A DNA stretch of 41,681 nt from positions 1-41,681 of the forward strand of contig JAIPAH010000010.1 of the NCBI GenBank assembly GCA_021740175.1, written 5' to 3'. The DNA comes from Bacteroidales bacterium (lineage in GTDB: Bacteria; Bacteroidota; Bacteroidia; Bacteroidales; JAIPAH01). The position numbers were made by a program, and so were the translations under genes. Of the stretch, positions 16,801 through 23,975 are shown in pieces (positions within the stretch are counted from its first letter, which is position 1; each line of letters opens with the position of its first letter). The notes beneath the pieces were generated by a model. The model was not told the DNA's origin. It worked only from the letters and a program-made list of their open reading frames with translations, and did not search any database.

Positions 16801-18329
16801 TTACCTTATATATTCCTGAAAAAATAACGAAAGAATCTACCGAAGAACACGAAAAAACCTCCAACGATACTGGTGATGCAGAGAAAGAACAGGAAGCGTA
16901 CGAAGAGGATGGCGTAGGTGATTCCACGCAGCAGGAAGAACAAACGCCAAAAGAAGCTAACGGGGAAAAAGAAGACTCGACCGTAGAAGAGCAAACAGAA
17001 GTCCGGGAAACCGGTGAAGAAGGAGATCAGGAAAAAGGTGAAGCGGAAGAAGCAGAGGAACAAACGTCAGAAAGTGACGCTGAAGAAAAAGATATAGAAA
17101 TACCGGAAGATGACCGCAATAGAATTAAAGAGGATGAAGATTTTATCCTGGTCATCGAAGGTGATACTGAATTCGCCAAAACGGTGTACAAAAAGGCAAT
17201 TGAAAAGGAATACAAGACCATGATAGCTCAGGATGGGGCCACAGGAATTCATTATGCGGATTATTATGGTCCGGCAGCCATTATCCTGGATGAAGAGCTT
17301 CCCGAAATAGACGGGTGGGACGTGATGAATCGCCTGAAAAGCAATAGCCGGACCCGTCATATTCCTGTATACTTTATCTCAGCTACCGACAAAAGTATGG
17401 AAGCCATGAATATGGGTGGCTTAGGGTCCGTAACCAAACCGGTAAGCTCTGAAGCATTGGAAGAAGTATTTAAAAAGTTTGAAGACGTTCTTTACAGGAA
17501 AGAGAAAAAAGTCCTTGTAGTGGATGATGAATCGGTGGTGCGAAAGAGTGTTGAAGGAGTTATTGGTAAAGAGGGCGTGCAAATCAAATCCGTGGGAAAA
17601 GGTCAGGAAGCCTTTGAACTTTTAAAAGATGAGCTTTTCGATTTGGTGATACTTGATTTGGGGCTTGAAGATATGTCTGGGTTTGACTTGCTGGAGATGA
17701 TTAAGAAAGAAGAAAGTATCACTGATGTACCCATTATTATCTATACGAGTCAGAATCTTGACGAGGAAGAGCAAAAGGCGATGAAGAAATACGCTGAAAG
17801 TGTTATAATTAAAGGGGCACATTCGCCCGAACGTTTACTGGCTGAGGCTACGCTTTTCCTTCATAAGAGTCAAGAGGAACTTCCCGATGATAAGAAAAAA
17901 ATCCTTCATAAACTTATCGACGACAAAGGGGATTTGCTGAAGGATAAGAAGGTGTTGGCCGTGGATGACGATGTGCGGAATCTCTTTGCTTTGAGCAGCG
18001 TGCTTAATTCATATGGCATGCAGGTGAATATGGCCAAAAACGGGATGGATGCCGTGGAGAAACTGAAGGAAGAACATGATTATGATGTCGTACTCATGGA
18101 TATTATGATGCCGGAAATGGATGGGTATGAGGCCATCCGAAAAATCCGTGAAATACCTGAATATGAAACATTACCGATCATTGCTTTAACGGCTAAAGCT
18201 ATGAAAAATGACCGGGAAAAGTGTCTTGCAGCCGGGGCCAGCGAATACTTAGCCAAACCTGTGGATAATGAGAAACTATTATCAATGTTAAGAGTGTGGC
18301 TTTATAATAAGGAGGAAAATGATCAATAA
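13812..18329 (+). CDS. Giant membrane hybrid histidine kinase (Cache-like sensor, HAMP, GAF, HisKA, HATPase, three REC)
   Basis: A 1505-residue signalling protein. Membrane helix 1 is at about 28-50, an extracytoplasmic dCache-like sensor at 51-350 (DIYLIDEKGNVLYSAKNE, GIIGKPFREDGDVIGMIAF), and helix 2 at about 356-376. HAMP sequences follow, possibly two in tandem (VTPIKKLSAWAKQVAEG; VVNQANKISQGDYTE), then a GAF domain (about 520-655) and a long Gln/Glu-rich coiled coil (about 660-765). HisKA has His776 in ANMSHELRTPLNS, and the HATPase contains DTGSGIPK and GGTGLGLSIT. After a strikingly acidic linker (about 1007-1105) come three receivers: a partly degenerate one (VIEGD, ILDEELPEIDG), then VLVVDDESVV...LDLGLEDMSG, then VLAVDDDVRN...MDIMMPEMDGYE. 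It overlaps cheR by 11 nt, so CheR/CheB probably modify this receptor or share its output. Confidence 0.9.
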   Translation: MKNSSNRDPHIKIFNFKLTPHIGVGKSLFLWFLFISIVPLLTVSYINYFNAYKSLAIATEKTLVNSSRLKVDKVNSYFTGIEKDLNFQSKLQSNKIFLKQLSEGYSNASIGLRDYLETAKYQNIIEQRNNYFKKIRASNNYYDIYLIDEKGNVLYSAKNEHLLGTNVFDGEYSNTKIGETAQNILETGQMLFSDFERDIKNMELVSGIIGKPFREDGDVIGMIAFRIQDNDLNRLMQKENDIGKTGITYIVGEDLMMRSISRSLEDTILMNQKITNERTKKWLRLQLPLQSYRNNFGDKQKNMVSSYEGVKGQMVYGIARTISKLQDYGVRWAIVEEFELDEAFVYPRKLSDTVKISLIVTVIVVLIIAIFVTRRTVTPIKKLSAWAKQVAEGHLEKKDIRAPKNEVGEMKNTFNNLVDYLLGLSYVTQDIAKGDFSSKVEVRSEHDVLAKSVNQMIESFRTVVNQANKISQGDYTEDVKPRSEKDTLGIALENMTRTLRESSKEIRRQDWLKTGISQLNARMSGKKDLSQLSKEIIEFMAEYLNAKLGLIYIKEEDKLVLQESYALKEEDQFKEIKIGEGLVGQAVQSNQIMEMQHTSMEEIPSIDMTVAKEKPSTFLVAPFNYEGQTIGVIQIGNQKTFTELERQLFEDSLDSIAVAANAALAHSQLQKLLKKSQEQQEKLEVQQEELRQTNEELEEQTKALKASENTLQQQKEELSVINEELEERTKALEKEKEKIKVKNDELETARKQIEEKAHDLEKASKYKSEFLANMSHELRTPLNSILVLSQLLIRNDSGNLTDKQIEFAKTINTSGNDLLELINDILDLSKVESGKLQLNIEKVDLQEIADNIERIFDPVITRKGLELHVEVDKNLPQYIHSDPQRIMQIIKNLMSNAMKFTNKGYIKLHIFKPDPQTSFSTKELNKFGAVGITISDTGSGIPKDKRELIFEAFQQADGTTSRKYGGTGLGLSITRSFTQLLRGEITLDSEEDKGTSFTLYIPEKITKESTEEHEKTSNDTGDAEKEQEAYEEDGVGDSTQQEEQTPKEANGEKEDSTVEEQTEVRETGEEGDQEKGEAEEAEEQTSESDAEEKDIEIPEDDRNRIKEDEDFILVIEGDTEFAKTVYKKAIEKEYKTMIAQDGATGIHYADYYGPAAIILDEELPEIDGWDVMNRLKSNSRTRHIPVYFISATDKSMEAMNMGGLGSVTKPVSSEALEEVFKKFEDVLYRKEKKVLVVDDESVVRKSVEGVIGKEGVQIKSVGKGQEAFELLKDELFDLVILDLGLEDMSGFDLLEMIKKEESITDVPIIIYTSQNLDEEEQKAMKKYAESVIIKGAHSPERLLAEATLFLHKSQEELPDDKKKILHKLIDDKGDLLKDKKVLAVDDDVRNLFALSSVLNSYGMQVNMAKNGMDAVEKLKEEHDYDVVLMDIMMPEMDGYEAIRKIREIPEYETLPIIALTAKAMKNDREKCLAAGASEYLAKPVDNEKLLSMLRVWLYNKEENDQ

Positions 18330-19170
18330 CCAGGACTTGGCGCAAGAGAATATCAGCATTGACATAAAACTTTTATTGGAAGCTATATACCTGAAATACG
18401 GCCACGATTTCAGAAATTATTCCCAGGCCCACCTTAAGCGAAGGATTCTTCACAGGCTGATGCTATCGAACATCAACAGTATATCGGAAATGCAATATAA
18501 GGTATTGCATGAACCCGAATTCATGCAGGAAATCTTAACGGATTTTTCTATAAATGTTACGGAGATGTTCCGGGATCCTGCGTTTTATTTGACAATGCGA
18601 AAGGATGTGCTGCCCGTTCTCCGAACCTACCCATACATTAAAATCTGGCATGCTGGCTGTTCCACCGGCGAGGAGGTGTATTCCATGGCCATTTTGCTGG
18701 AAGAAGAAGGGCTTTTAGATAAGACGTTGATTTACGCCACCGATAATAATGAAACGGTTCTGAAAGTGGCCAAAAAGGCTGAATACAGCACCGAAAACCT
18801 TAAGAATTATCAGAAGAATTATGAAAAAGGCGGGGGCAAGGGAAAACTATCGGATTATTACGAGGAAAAGGGTTCCGTGATAAAATTTGATCCTCGTTTT
18901 CGAAAGCGGATAGTCTTTTCGGAACATAATCTTGTGACTGATAATGTTTTTACCGAAGTGCACTTGATTATCTGCAGGAATGTTTTGATATACTTTAACA
19001 GAAATCTTCAGAACCGTGTTATAAAACTGTTCCACGATAGCCTCATGAAGGAAGGTGTCCTGGGGATAGGCAGCAAAGAGAGCGTTGATTATTCCCGTTA
19101 TGGTGATGCTTTTGAATATATAAACAAAAACCAGAAAATTTATATTAAAAAAAGTGGCAATGATGAGTGA
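18319..19170 (+). CDS. cheR: CheR-type protein-glutamate methyltransferase
   Basis: A 283-residue SAM-dependent methyltransferase. The N-terminal helical domain (RNYSQAHLKRRILHRL, FMQEILTDFSINVTEMFRDP) matches CheR. The SAM site IKIWHAGCSTGEEVYSMAILL lies at about residues 109-129, and LIICRNVLIYF is in the later conserved block. The start overlaps the end of the giant hybrid kinase by 11 nt, and its TGA shares bases with the ATG of cheB. No methyl-accepting chemotaxis receptor, CheA, CheW or flagellar gene is nearby. This looks like the non-chemotactic CheR/CheB pairing with hybrid kinases that is frequent in Bacteroidota. Its substrate could be the HAMP/coiled-coil region of the upstream kinase, which is inference. 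Confidence 0.92.
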   Translation: MINNQDLAQENISIDIKLLLEAIYLKYGHDFRNYSQAHLKRRILHRLMLSNINSISEMQYKVLHEPEFMQEILTDFSINVTEMFRDPAFYLTMRKDVLPVLRTYPYIKIWHAGCSTGEEVYSMAILLEEEGLLDKTLIYATDNNETVLKVAKKAEYSTENLKNYQKNYEKGGGKGKLSDYYEEKGSVIKFDPRFRKRIVFSEHNLVTDNVFTEVHLIICRNVLIYFNRNLQNRVIKLFHDSLMKEGVLGIGSKESVDYSRYGDAFEYINKNQKIYIKKSGNDE

Positions 19171-19766
19171 TGACTAATTATGAGTTGGTGGCTATAGGAG
19201 CTTCGGCCGGGGGTATGAATGCGCTCAAAGAAATTCTATCAAATCTTGACCGGGATTTTGCCTTCCCCATTGTTGCGGTGCAGCATGTAGCGCCTGACTC
19301 TGAAAACTACCTGGTGGAGTATCTCGATGAATACAGCAATTTGAGCGTAAGAGAAGCATCAGAAAAACAAAGTATCCTGCCCTATCATGTATATTTCGCA
19401 CCACCCAACTATCATCTCCTGGTAGAGGAGGATAAGACCTTTTCATTAACAGTCTCTGAAAAAGTGAATTATTCCCGTCCTTCCATCGATGTATCTTTTG
19501 AATCTGCTGCCCTGGCCTACAAGGAGCGGGTTATAGGAATACTGCTTACAGGAGCCAGTCAGGATGGCGCCAAAGGTATGCAAATGCTTCATGGTTTTAA
19601 AAGTATGACGATAGTACAAGAACCCAAGACAGCTTCAGTGCCTGTTATGCCTAAAGCGGCAATAGAACTTGTTACTGTGGATTATAAACTCCCCCTGGAA
19701 AAAATCGCACCGTTTTTAAACACCCTGTCCAGAACGCATGCGGGAAGAAAAGAGCAAAAAGGATAA
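19170..19766 (+). CDS. cheB: CheB-type methylesterase domain protein (no receiver domain)
   Basis: A roughly 198-residue stand-alone CheB catalytic domain. The Ser-His-Asp triad is recognisable: Ser in AIGASAGGMNA, His in VAVQHVAPDS, and Asp in LLTGASQDGAKGM. GHG-like loops (PNYHLLVEED, YSRPSIDVSFESAA) also fit the family. The regulatory receiver found in chemotaxis CheB is missing, so activity is presumably governed by complex formation with CheR or the hybrid kinases. A GTG at 19167 is in frame, but the ATG at 19170, which overlaps the cheR stop as TGATG, is the more natural coupled start. It is the last gene of the signalling block. Confidence 0.92.
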   Translation: MTNYELVAIGASAGGMNALKEILSNLDRDFAFPIVAVQHVAPDSENYLVEYLDEYSNLSVREASEKQSILPYHVYFAPPNYHLLVEEDKTFSLTVSEKVNYSRPSIDVSFESAALAYKERVIGILLTGASQDGAKGMQMLHGFKSMTIVQEPKTASVPVMPKAAIELVTVDYKLPLEKIAPFLNTLSRTHAGRKEQKG

Positions 19767-20003
19767 TCTGCTGGCTAATCGGTGCAATTTAAACAACAGA
19801 ACTAAAAGAATGATTTTTTAAGAAAGGATTTATAGAAGAAATCCGGGCAGCTTTTCCCGAAATTCCGGGAAGACCCGAATACTCAAAAATATAAAATCTT
19901 TGATTTTGATTATTTTTCGAGCCCCCTCGATATTTAGAAAATCGAGGCTTGCAACCTCATCGTATGGTAACGGAACAAGCATTCTTACCAGCCACATAGC
20001 GTC
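19767..20003. other. Intergenic region with hairpins and a possible third tRNA relic
   Basis: No gene is supported here. TTCCCG/CGGGAA arms at 19854-19871 and CCTCGAT/ATCGAGG arms at 19925-19947 form small hairpins. The sequence at about 19959-19992 resembles, at low identity, the palindromic tRNA-Asp relics at 20160-20220 and 20359-20421. Confidence 0.45.
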
Positions 20004-20041
20004 AAAAAAAGGGATGCTATCTGTTTTGATGATAACATCCC
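20004..20041 (-). terminator. Rho-independent terminator of the tRNA-Asp unit
   Basis: Read leftwards, GGGATGTTATC and GATAGCATCCC form an 11-nt arm pair with one mismatch around a short loop, immediately followed by seven T. It starts 8 nt beyond the 3' end of the tRNA at 20049-20122, which is the position expected for a terminator of the minus-strand tRNA transcript. Confidence 0.85.
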
Positions 20042-20048
20042 TTCAATG

Positions 20049-20122
20049 CGGTCCGGACGAGACTCGAACTCGCGACCTCCTGCGTGACAGGCAGGCATTC
20101 TAACCAACTGAACTACCGGACC
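20049..20122 (-). tRNA. tRNA-Asp(GTC), copy 1
   Basis: A 74-nt cloverleaf on the minus strand. The acceptor arm GGTCCGG pairs with CCGGACC, with G as discriminator. The anticodon stem CCTGC/GCAGG encloses loop CTGTCAC, giving anticodon GTC (Asp). The T arm GCGAG-TTCGAGT-CTCGT has one G-T pair. The terminal CCA is not encoded. It is a near-perfect copy of the tRNA at 20248-20321. Confidence 0.95.
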
Positions 20123-20159
20123 AATTATTTATTTTGTAATTTTTAGAACTCATGCTCTT

Positions 20160-20220
20160 CCTGTATGTTACGGGGCAGGCATTCTAACATCCCGATAATT
20201 ACCGGGAAAACTACCAGTCG
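20160..20220 (-). pseudogene. Degenerate tRNA-Asp 5' fragment with inserted palindrome (relic A)
   Basis: Between the two intact tRNA genes, the plus strand shows GGCAGGCATTCTAAC (shared with tRNA-Asp) followed by the palindrome TCCCGATAATTACCGGGA and then AACTACC (tRNA positions again). It is thus the 5' part of a tRNA-Asp whose D-loop is replaced by a palindrome. The anticodon side is replaced by another dyad (CCTGTATGTTACGGG). It is more decayed than relic B. Confidence 0.6.
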
Positions 20221-20247
20221 GGAAAAATATCAAAGAACAATAAAAAG

Positions 20248-20321
20248 CGGTCCGGACGAGACTCGAACTCGCGACCTCCTGCGTGACAGGCAGGCATTCT
20301 AACCAACTGAACTACCGGACC
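20248..20321 (-). tRNA. tRNA-Asp(GTC), copy 2
   Basis: A 74-nt tRNA on the minus strand with the same arms and GTC anticodon loop as the copy at 20049-20122. The two copies and their right-hand spacers form a tandem duplication with a period of 199 bp. They are probably co-transcribed leftwards and end at the terminator at 20004-20041. Confidence 0.95.
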
Positions 20322-20358
20322 AATTATTTATTTTACAAATTTTAGAACTTACGCTTTT

Positions 20359-20421
20359 CCCGTATGCTTACGGGCCAGGCATTCTAACCATCCCGATAAC
20401 TATCGGGAGAACTACCGGACC
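20359..20421 (-). pseudogene. Degenerate tRNA-Asp 5' fragment with inserted palindrome (relic B)
   Basis: The plus strand shows CCAGGCATTCTAACCA, then TCCCGATAACTATCGGGA (a near-perfect 18-nt palindrome), then GAACTACCGGACC, the exact complement of the tRNA-Asp 5' end. The three D-loop bases ACT of the intact gene are where the palindrome now lies. A second dyad (CCCGTATGCTTACGGG) replaces the anticodon loop and 3' half. It cannot form a tRNA. Confidence 0.7.
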
Positions 20422-20776
20422 GAAAGACTATTTTCAAAAGTAAAGCACTCGTAAACACCATCTATAGGTAGCTTTTTTTATTCGACCGAATTGCTATACC
20501 CTTTTATCTCAAAGAACATGCTGTTGTTTAAAGCGGTTGCAAAAATAGATGTTTTTTTCTAGTTGCCAAATAAAAATTTTCAAAAAGACGAGAAAGGGAA
20601 CTAAAAAAGTTCCCTTTTAATATTGTTAATCAGACCTTTGTTAATTTTCCATTGACTTCTACCCCGGCTTTTTTTAATGAATATTTTTTCAAATCTCCCT
20701 TAGCAAAGCAACACTTATTGTAAGTGGACCAAAAACAAAACAGAAACACATTGTATTTTAATTAAAAAACAGTATC
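20422..20776. other. Intergenic region between the tRNA cluster and the ricin-fold gene
   Basis: A/T-rich, with no gene supported. It must contain the leftward tRNA promoter and the rightward promoter of the gene at 20777. The only clear structure is a symmetrical hairpin, AAAGGGAAC/GTTCCCTTT at 20593-20619 with a TAAAAAA loop, which could terminate transcription from either side. Confidence 0.5.
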
Positions 20777-21859
20777 ATGAAAAAAACGGTATTAATTTTA
20801 GTATCATTTATGCTCACAGTCTCTATGGCTGCTCAACATAGCATTAAAAAGAAAGGAAACAGCCATAGCGCCAAAGTAAAGCAATTGTCATCTTCCAGGG
20901 TGTCCACAGGATATTACTATATCAAGTGTGCAGCCGACGGGAAATACCTTGATGTACCGGGCTGGAGAACGGAAGCCAAGAAGAAGGACACGCATCTCCA
21001 GAAATATGATTTGGATAACGGGTGGGATCGGGTTATCCATGTGCAGCGTTACCGCGATGGCTGGTGTAAGCTTACGCCGGCCCATAGTCCATACGTTTTC
21101 GACATTGAAGGCGGACCGGGGGCTACCCAAAACGGCGCTAAGCTGCAACTGTGGAGCTCACATAATAAAGATAATCAGCGATTTCAGTTCAGAAAGTCAA
21201 GCTACGGAAACTACTATTACATCAAAGCGAAACACTCCGGGAAATACCTGGATGTGGTGAATAGTAGCCTTCATAAAAACGGTGGGGCCATCCAACAGTG
21301 GGATTATACAGGCAAGCCTGACCAGCGTTGGATTCTGGAACCTTATAAAGGCGAGGTACACAAAATCCATGAAGGGACGTATTACATAAGAAATGCTTTT
21401 AGTCAGAAATACTGGGATGTGGCCGGTAGAGGATGGGAGACCAATGAAAATTCGAGGCAGGTGCAGATTTGGGAAATGGATGATGGCGATGACCGCCGCG
21501 TGAAGTTTATCCCGGCCGAAGGCCCCTACTTTTACATTCAATTCCAGAATGGAGGTCGTGTAGCCGATATTCAGGGATCAGAAAAGGGCAATAGAGGAAA
21601 CCTTGTGATATATGAAAAAAAAGGCGGCGACAACCAGAAGTTTAGAATTTCAACTATTAAAGGAGATAACGATCGGTTCGTAATAATTGCAAAACATAGC
21701 AATAAAGCTATTGATGTGAGTGGTGGAAATTCGGAGATACATAAGAACGGCCCTGACCTGCACCAGTGGAGTATCCATAAAGGCAAAAGCCAGCAGTGGA
21801 AGCTGATACATGCGGACGGACGCTTCAAAAATAAACCTTTCAAACTATCGTCGAAGTAG
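20777..21859 (+). CDS. Secreted ricin-type beta-trefoil (RICIN/RicinB_lectin_2) protein
   Basis: A 360-residue protein with a signal peptide (MKKTVLILVSFMLTVSMAAQ) and two consecutive beta-trefoil domains, about residues 43-190 and 195-345. The trefoil repeats are visible as strands YYYIKCAADGKYLDV, YYYIKAKHSGKYLDV and TYYIRNAFSQKYWDV, and as QxW-type ends LQLWSSHNKDNQRFQF, IQQWDYTGKPDQRWIL, VQIWEMDDGDDRRVKF and LHQWSIHKGKSQQWKL. RICIN domains usually bind carbohydrate. No catalytic domain is attached and there is no T9SS sorting domain, so the protein may be periplasmic or released. A decayed paralogue lies 215 nt downstream. A strong terminator follows the gene. Confidence 0.85.
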   Translation: MKKTVLILVSFMLTVSMAAQHSIKKKGNSHSAKVKQLSSSRVSTGYYYIKCAADGKYLDVPGWRTEAKKKDTHLQKYDLDNGWDRVIHVQRYRDGWCKLTPAHSPYVFDIEGGPGATQNGAKLQLWSSHNKDNQRFQFRKSSYGNYYYIKAKHSGKYLDVVNSSLHKNGGAIQQWDYTGKPDQRWILEPYKGEVHKIHEGTYYIRNAFSQKYWDVAGRGWETNENSRQVQIWEMDDGDDRRVKFIPAEGPYFYIQFQNGGRVADIQGSEKGNRGNLVIYEKKGGDNQKFRISTIKGDNDRFVIIAKHSNKAIDVSGGNSEIHKNGPDLHQWSIHKGKSQQWKLIHADGRFKNKPFKLSSK

Positions 21860-21902
21860 TAGTGTTAGTTAGCTTTGTTTAGTAATATTGAGAACAGCGT
21901 AG

Positions 21903-21937
21903 GCCGGCCTAAGGGTAAAACCTCAGGCCGGCTTTTT
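21903..21937 (+). terminator. Rho-independent terminator after the ricin-fold gene
   Basis: GCCGGCCT and AGGCCGGC form a perfect 8-bp G+C stem around a 14-nt loop and are followed by TTTTT. It lies 44 nt after the stop codon of the gene at 20777-21859. Confidence 0.88.
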
Positions 21938-22073
21938 AATTGGGGAATCCGTTATCACAGCATAGTTTCTTCCATAATATCTATTACGGTTTGGGGATTC
22001 TGTTTTTCAAATATTGGCAGATGTGGCAACAAAGCAATCAAACAAAACATATATTGATTAAATAAGTAAAACC

Positions 22074-22863
22074 ATGAAAAAGCCCTTTTTTAGTTTACTA
22101 CTAATATTATTAGTGTCTTTTGCCGCTGCCCAGCATCAAAGAAAACACTCCGCCATTAAAAACCTGTCTTCGGGTAATGTAAAATCAGGCTATTACTACA
22201 TTAAGTGCTCTGCCGACGGCAATTACATGGATCTTCCGGGCCCTTCTACAGAGGCTCAAAAAAAGAATACTCATATCCAGCTTTGGGATATGGATGATGG
22301 GTATGATCGCATTATCCATATCAGGAGATTGAGAAGTGGCTGGTATACCATGCAGCCCATGCATAGCCCTTATGCTTTTGATATAGAAGGGGGTGCGGGA
22401 GCTACCCATAATGGAGCAAAATTACAGTTATGGGATAATGTGAAGGAATCGGGACTCAACTCAAGTGTCAATTCTCATTTCCGGTTTAAGGAAGCACCGG
22501 GAAAAGGTACCTATTACATTAAAGTGAGACATTCCGGGAAATATCTGGATGCAGTAGATGGCGACCTTTACAAGAACGGATGCGCGATACAGCAATGGGA
22601 TTTTCATGGAAAAAAGGACCAGCGTTGGATTTTGGAGCCCTATAAAGGAAAGGTTTATAAACTCTATGAAGGAACGGAATGACCGTTTTATCATAAGAGC
22701 TAAACACAGCAACAAAGCCATTGATATAAAGGGAGGAGGAAGTAAAATCCATGACAATGGACCGGACCTTCACCAATGGAGTACCCATAAAGGAAAAAGC
22801 CAGCAGTAAAAGCTCGTATATGCAGACGGGCGCCGGAAGGGAAAAGTTTTTCGATTGCCATCG
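22074..22863 (+). pseudogene. Decayed paralogue of the ricin-type beta-trefoil protein
   Basis: The frame from 22074 reads a signal peptide and one trefoil closely like the upstream gene (YYYIKCSADGNYMDLPG, FDIEGGAGATHNGAKLQLWD, YYIKVRHSGKYLDAVDG, IQQWDFHGKKDQRWILEPYKGKVYKLYEGT) and then stops at 22682. Homology resumes at 22678 in the next frame (NDRFIIRAKHSNKAIDIKGGG...LHQWSTHKGKSQQ). Compared with the intact gene, about 288 nt equivalent to 21379-21667 are deleted and the junction is shifted. A TAA then replaces the conserved Trp codon after KSQQ at 22807-22809, and weak homology continues to about 22863. A truncated one-trefoil product of 202 residues could still be made and secreted. A terminator follows. 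Confidence 0.82.
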
Positions 22864-22941
22864 CAATTTCGTGTAAGAGGCCTAAAATCATGGTAAATAT
22901 ATATTGGTGAGGTTCGCTTATCCCTTTCATATTTAGGAAAT

Positions 22942-22987
22942 CCGGTTTGATAATGATGTTCGATGTTATCAGACCGGCTTTTTTTTG
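22942..22987 (+). terminator. Rho-independent terminator after the decayed paralogue
   Basis: CCGGTTTGATAA and TTATCAGACCGG form a 12-nt arm pair with one mismatch around a 12-nt loop, followed by CTTTTTTTT. It ends the transcript of the ricin-fold paralogue region. Confidence 0.85.
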
Positions 22988-23069
22988 TTAAGAAATGGAA
23001 AAGTTGCAGGGAGGGTATGGCTGAGAAAAAAAGAATTCGGACTTTTGCACCCAAAATTCGGCGAGCGCT

Positions 23070-23975
23070 ATGAAGGACAAGAAACAGGTGATTTTCAGCA
23101 TTTTAAGCGAGTACAGCATAATAACTGTGGGGCTTTTTATCAATGCCCTGGGCTGGACGGCATTTCTGATTCCCTCGAATATTGTGGGCGGGGGGATTAC
23201 AGGCTTAAGCTCGGTCGTGTATTTTGCTACCGGAATACCCGTAGGACCGGTTAACCTGGCGGCGAATGCTGTATTGATTCTGCTGGCCTTTAAAGCGCTT
23301 GGAAAAGGTTTTGGTTTTAAAACCATTTATTCTTTCACCGTCGTATCGATATTTCTCACCTATCTTCAGTCGGTGATTCATGAGCCGGTGGTCGACGACC
23401 GCTTCCTTTCGGCGATTGTCGGCGGTATGCTTGGCGGGGGAAGCATCGGGTTGATTTTTACACAAGGCGGCAGCACCGGGGGAACAGAGATTATTGCCAT
23501 GCTTGTCAACAAAAAGCGCAACATTAGTCCCGGAAAGATTATCCTGGTGCTCGACGTGGTGATCATTGCCTCTTCCTTTCTGGTTTTCGGCGAAATTGAG
23601 GCGATGGTTTACGGTTACGTTACGATGGGCGTCGTTTCCTACGTTATTGACCTGATGCTTACCGGTAACCAGCGGTCCGTGCAGCTTTTCATCTTCAGCA
23701 AGAATGCCAGGGAAGTGGCCGATGTTATTGGCAACGACCTTCAGCGTGGCGTCACCCTTGTAAAAGGCCAGGGCTGGTTTACCCAACAGGATTTTGATAT
23801 AGTCATGGTCATCGTCCGCAAACGCGAATCCACCCATATCTTCCGCCTGGTTAAGGAAATTGACCCCGAAGCTTTTATCTCAGTAGCTTCCGTCATGGGT
23901 GTGTACGGCAAAGGTTTCGATCAACTTAAAATCAAACCGGGCAGAAAGAAACGAAAGCGGTTTGTTGTTGCCTGA
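23070..23975 (+). CDS. YitT family membrane protein (DUF161-DUF2179)
   Basis: A 301-residue protein. Five hydrophobic segments (about residues 10-30, 38-62, 66-88, 105-130 and 150-195) form the YitT membrane part, with the family's glycine-rich NIVGGGITGLSSV and FTQGGSTGGTEIIAMLVNKK. A cytoplasmic C-terminal DUF2179 domain follows (RSVQLFIFSKNAREVADVI, GQGWFTQQDFDIVMVIVRKRE, AFISVASVMGVYGKGFD). The C-terminus is basic (KPGRKKRKR). The family is very common in Firmicutes and Bacteroidota and its transported substrate is not established. It stands alone between a terminator and a long non-coding stretch. Confidence 0.92.
   Translation: MKDKKQVIFSILSEYSIITVGLFINALGWTAFLIPSNIVGGGITGLSSVVYFATGIPVGPVNLAANAVLILLAFKALGKGFGFKTIYSFTVVSIFLTYLQSVIHEPVVDDRFLSAIVGGMLGGGSIGLIFTQGGSTGGTEIIAMLVNKKRNISPGKIILVLDVVIIASSFLVFGEIEAMVYGYVTMGVVSYVIDLMLTGNQRSVQLFIFSKNAREVADVIGNDLQRGVTLVKGQGWFTQQDFDIVMVIVRKRESTHIFRLVKEIDPEAFISVASVMGVYGKGFDQLKIKPGRKKRKRFVVA

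Noticed and set aside
19900-20103. 67-codon frame overlapping the tRNA-Asp gene and its terminator
   Set aside because: The translation runs through the antisense of a tRNA gene, a common spurious ORF.
20359-20421. Third functional tRNA-Asp gene
   Set aside because: Only the 5' end is preserved; the D-loop and anticodon region are replaced by palindromes and no T arm or 3' acceptor strand is present.
22985-23254. Frame overlapping the start of the YitT gene
   Set aside because: The YitT frame has clear family motifs and membrane segments; this one is an offset shadow beginning in the terminator T-run.
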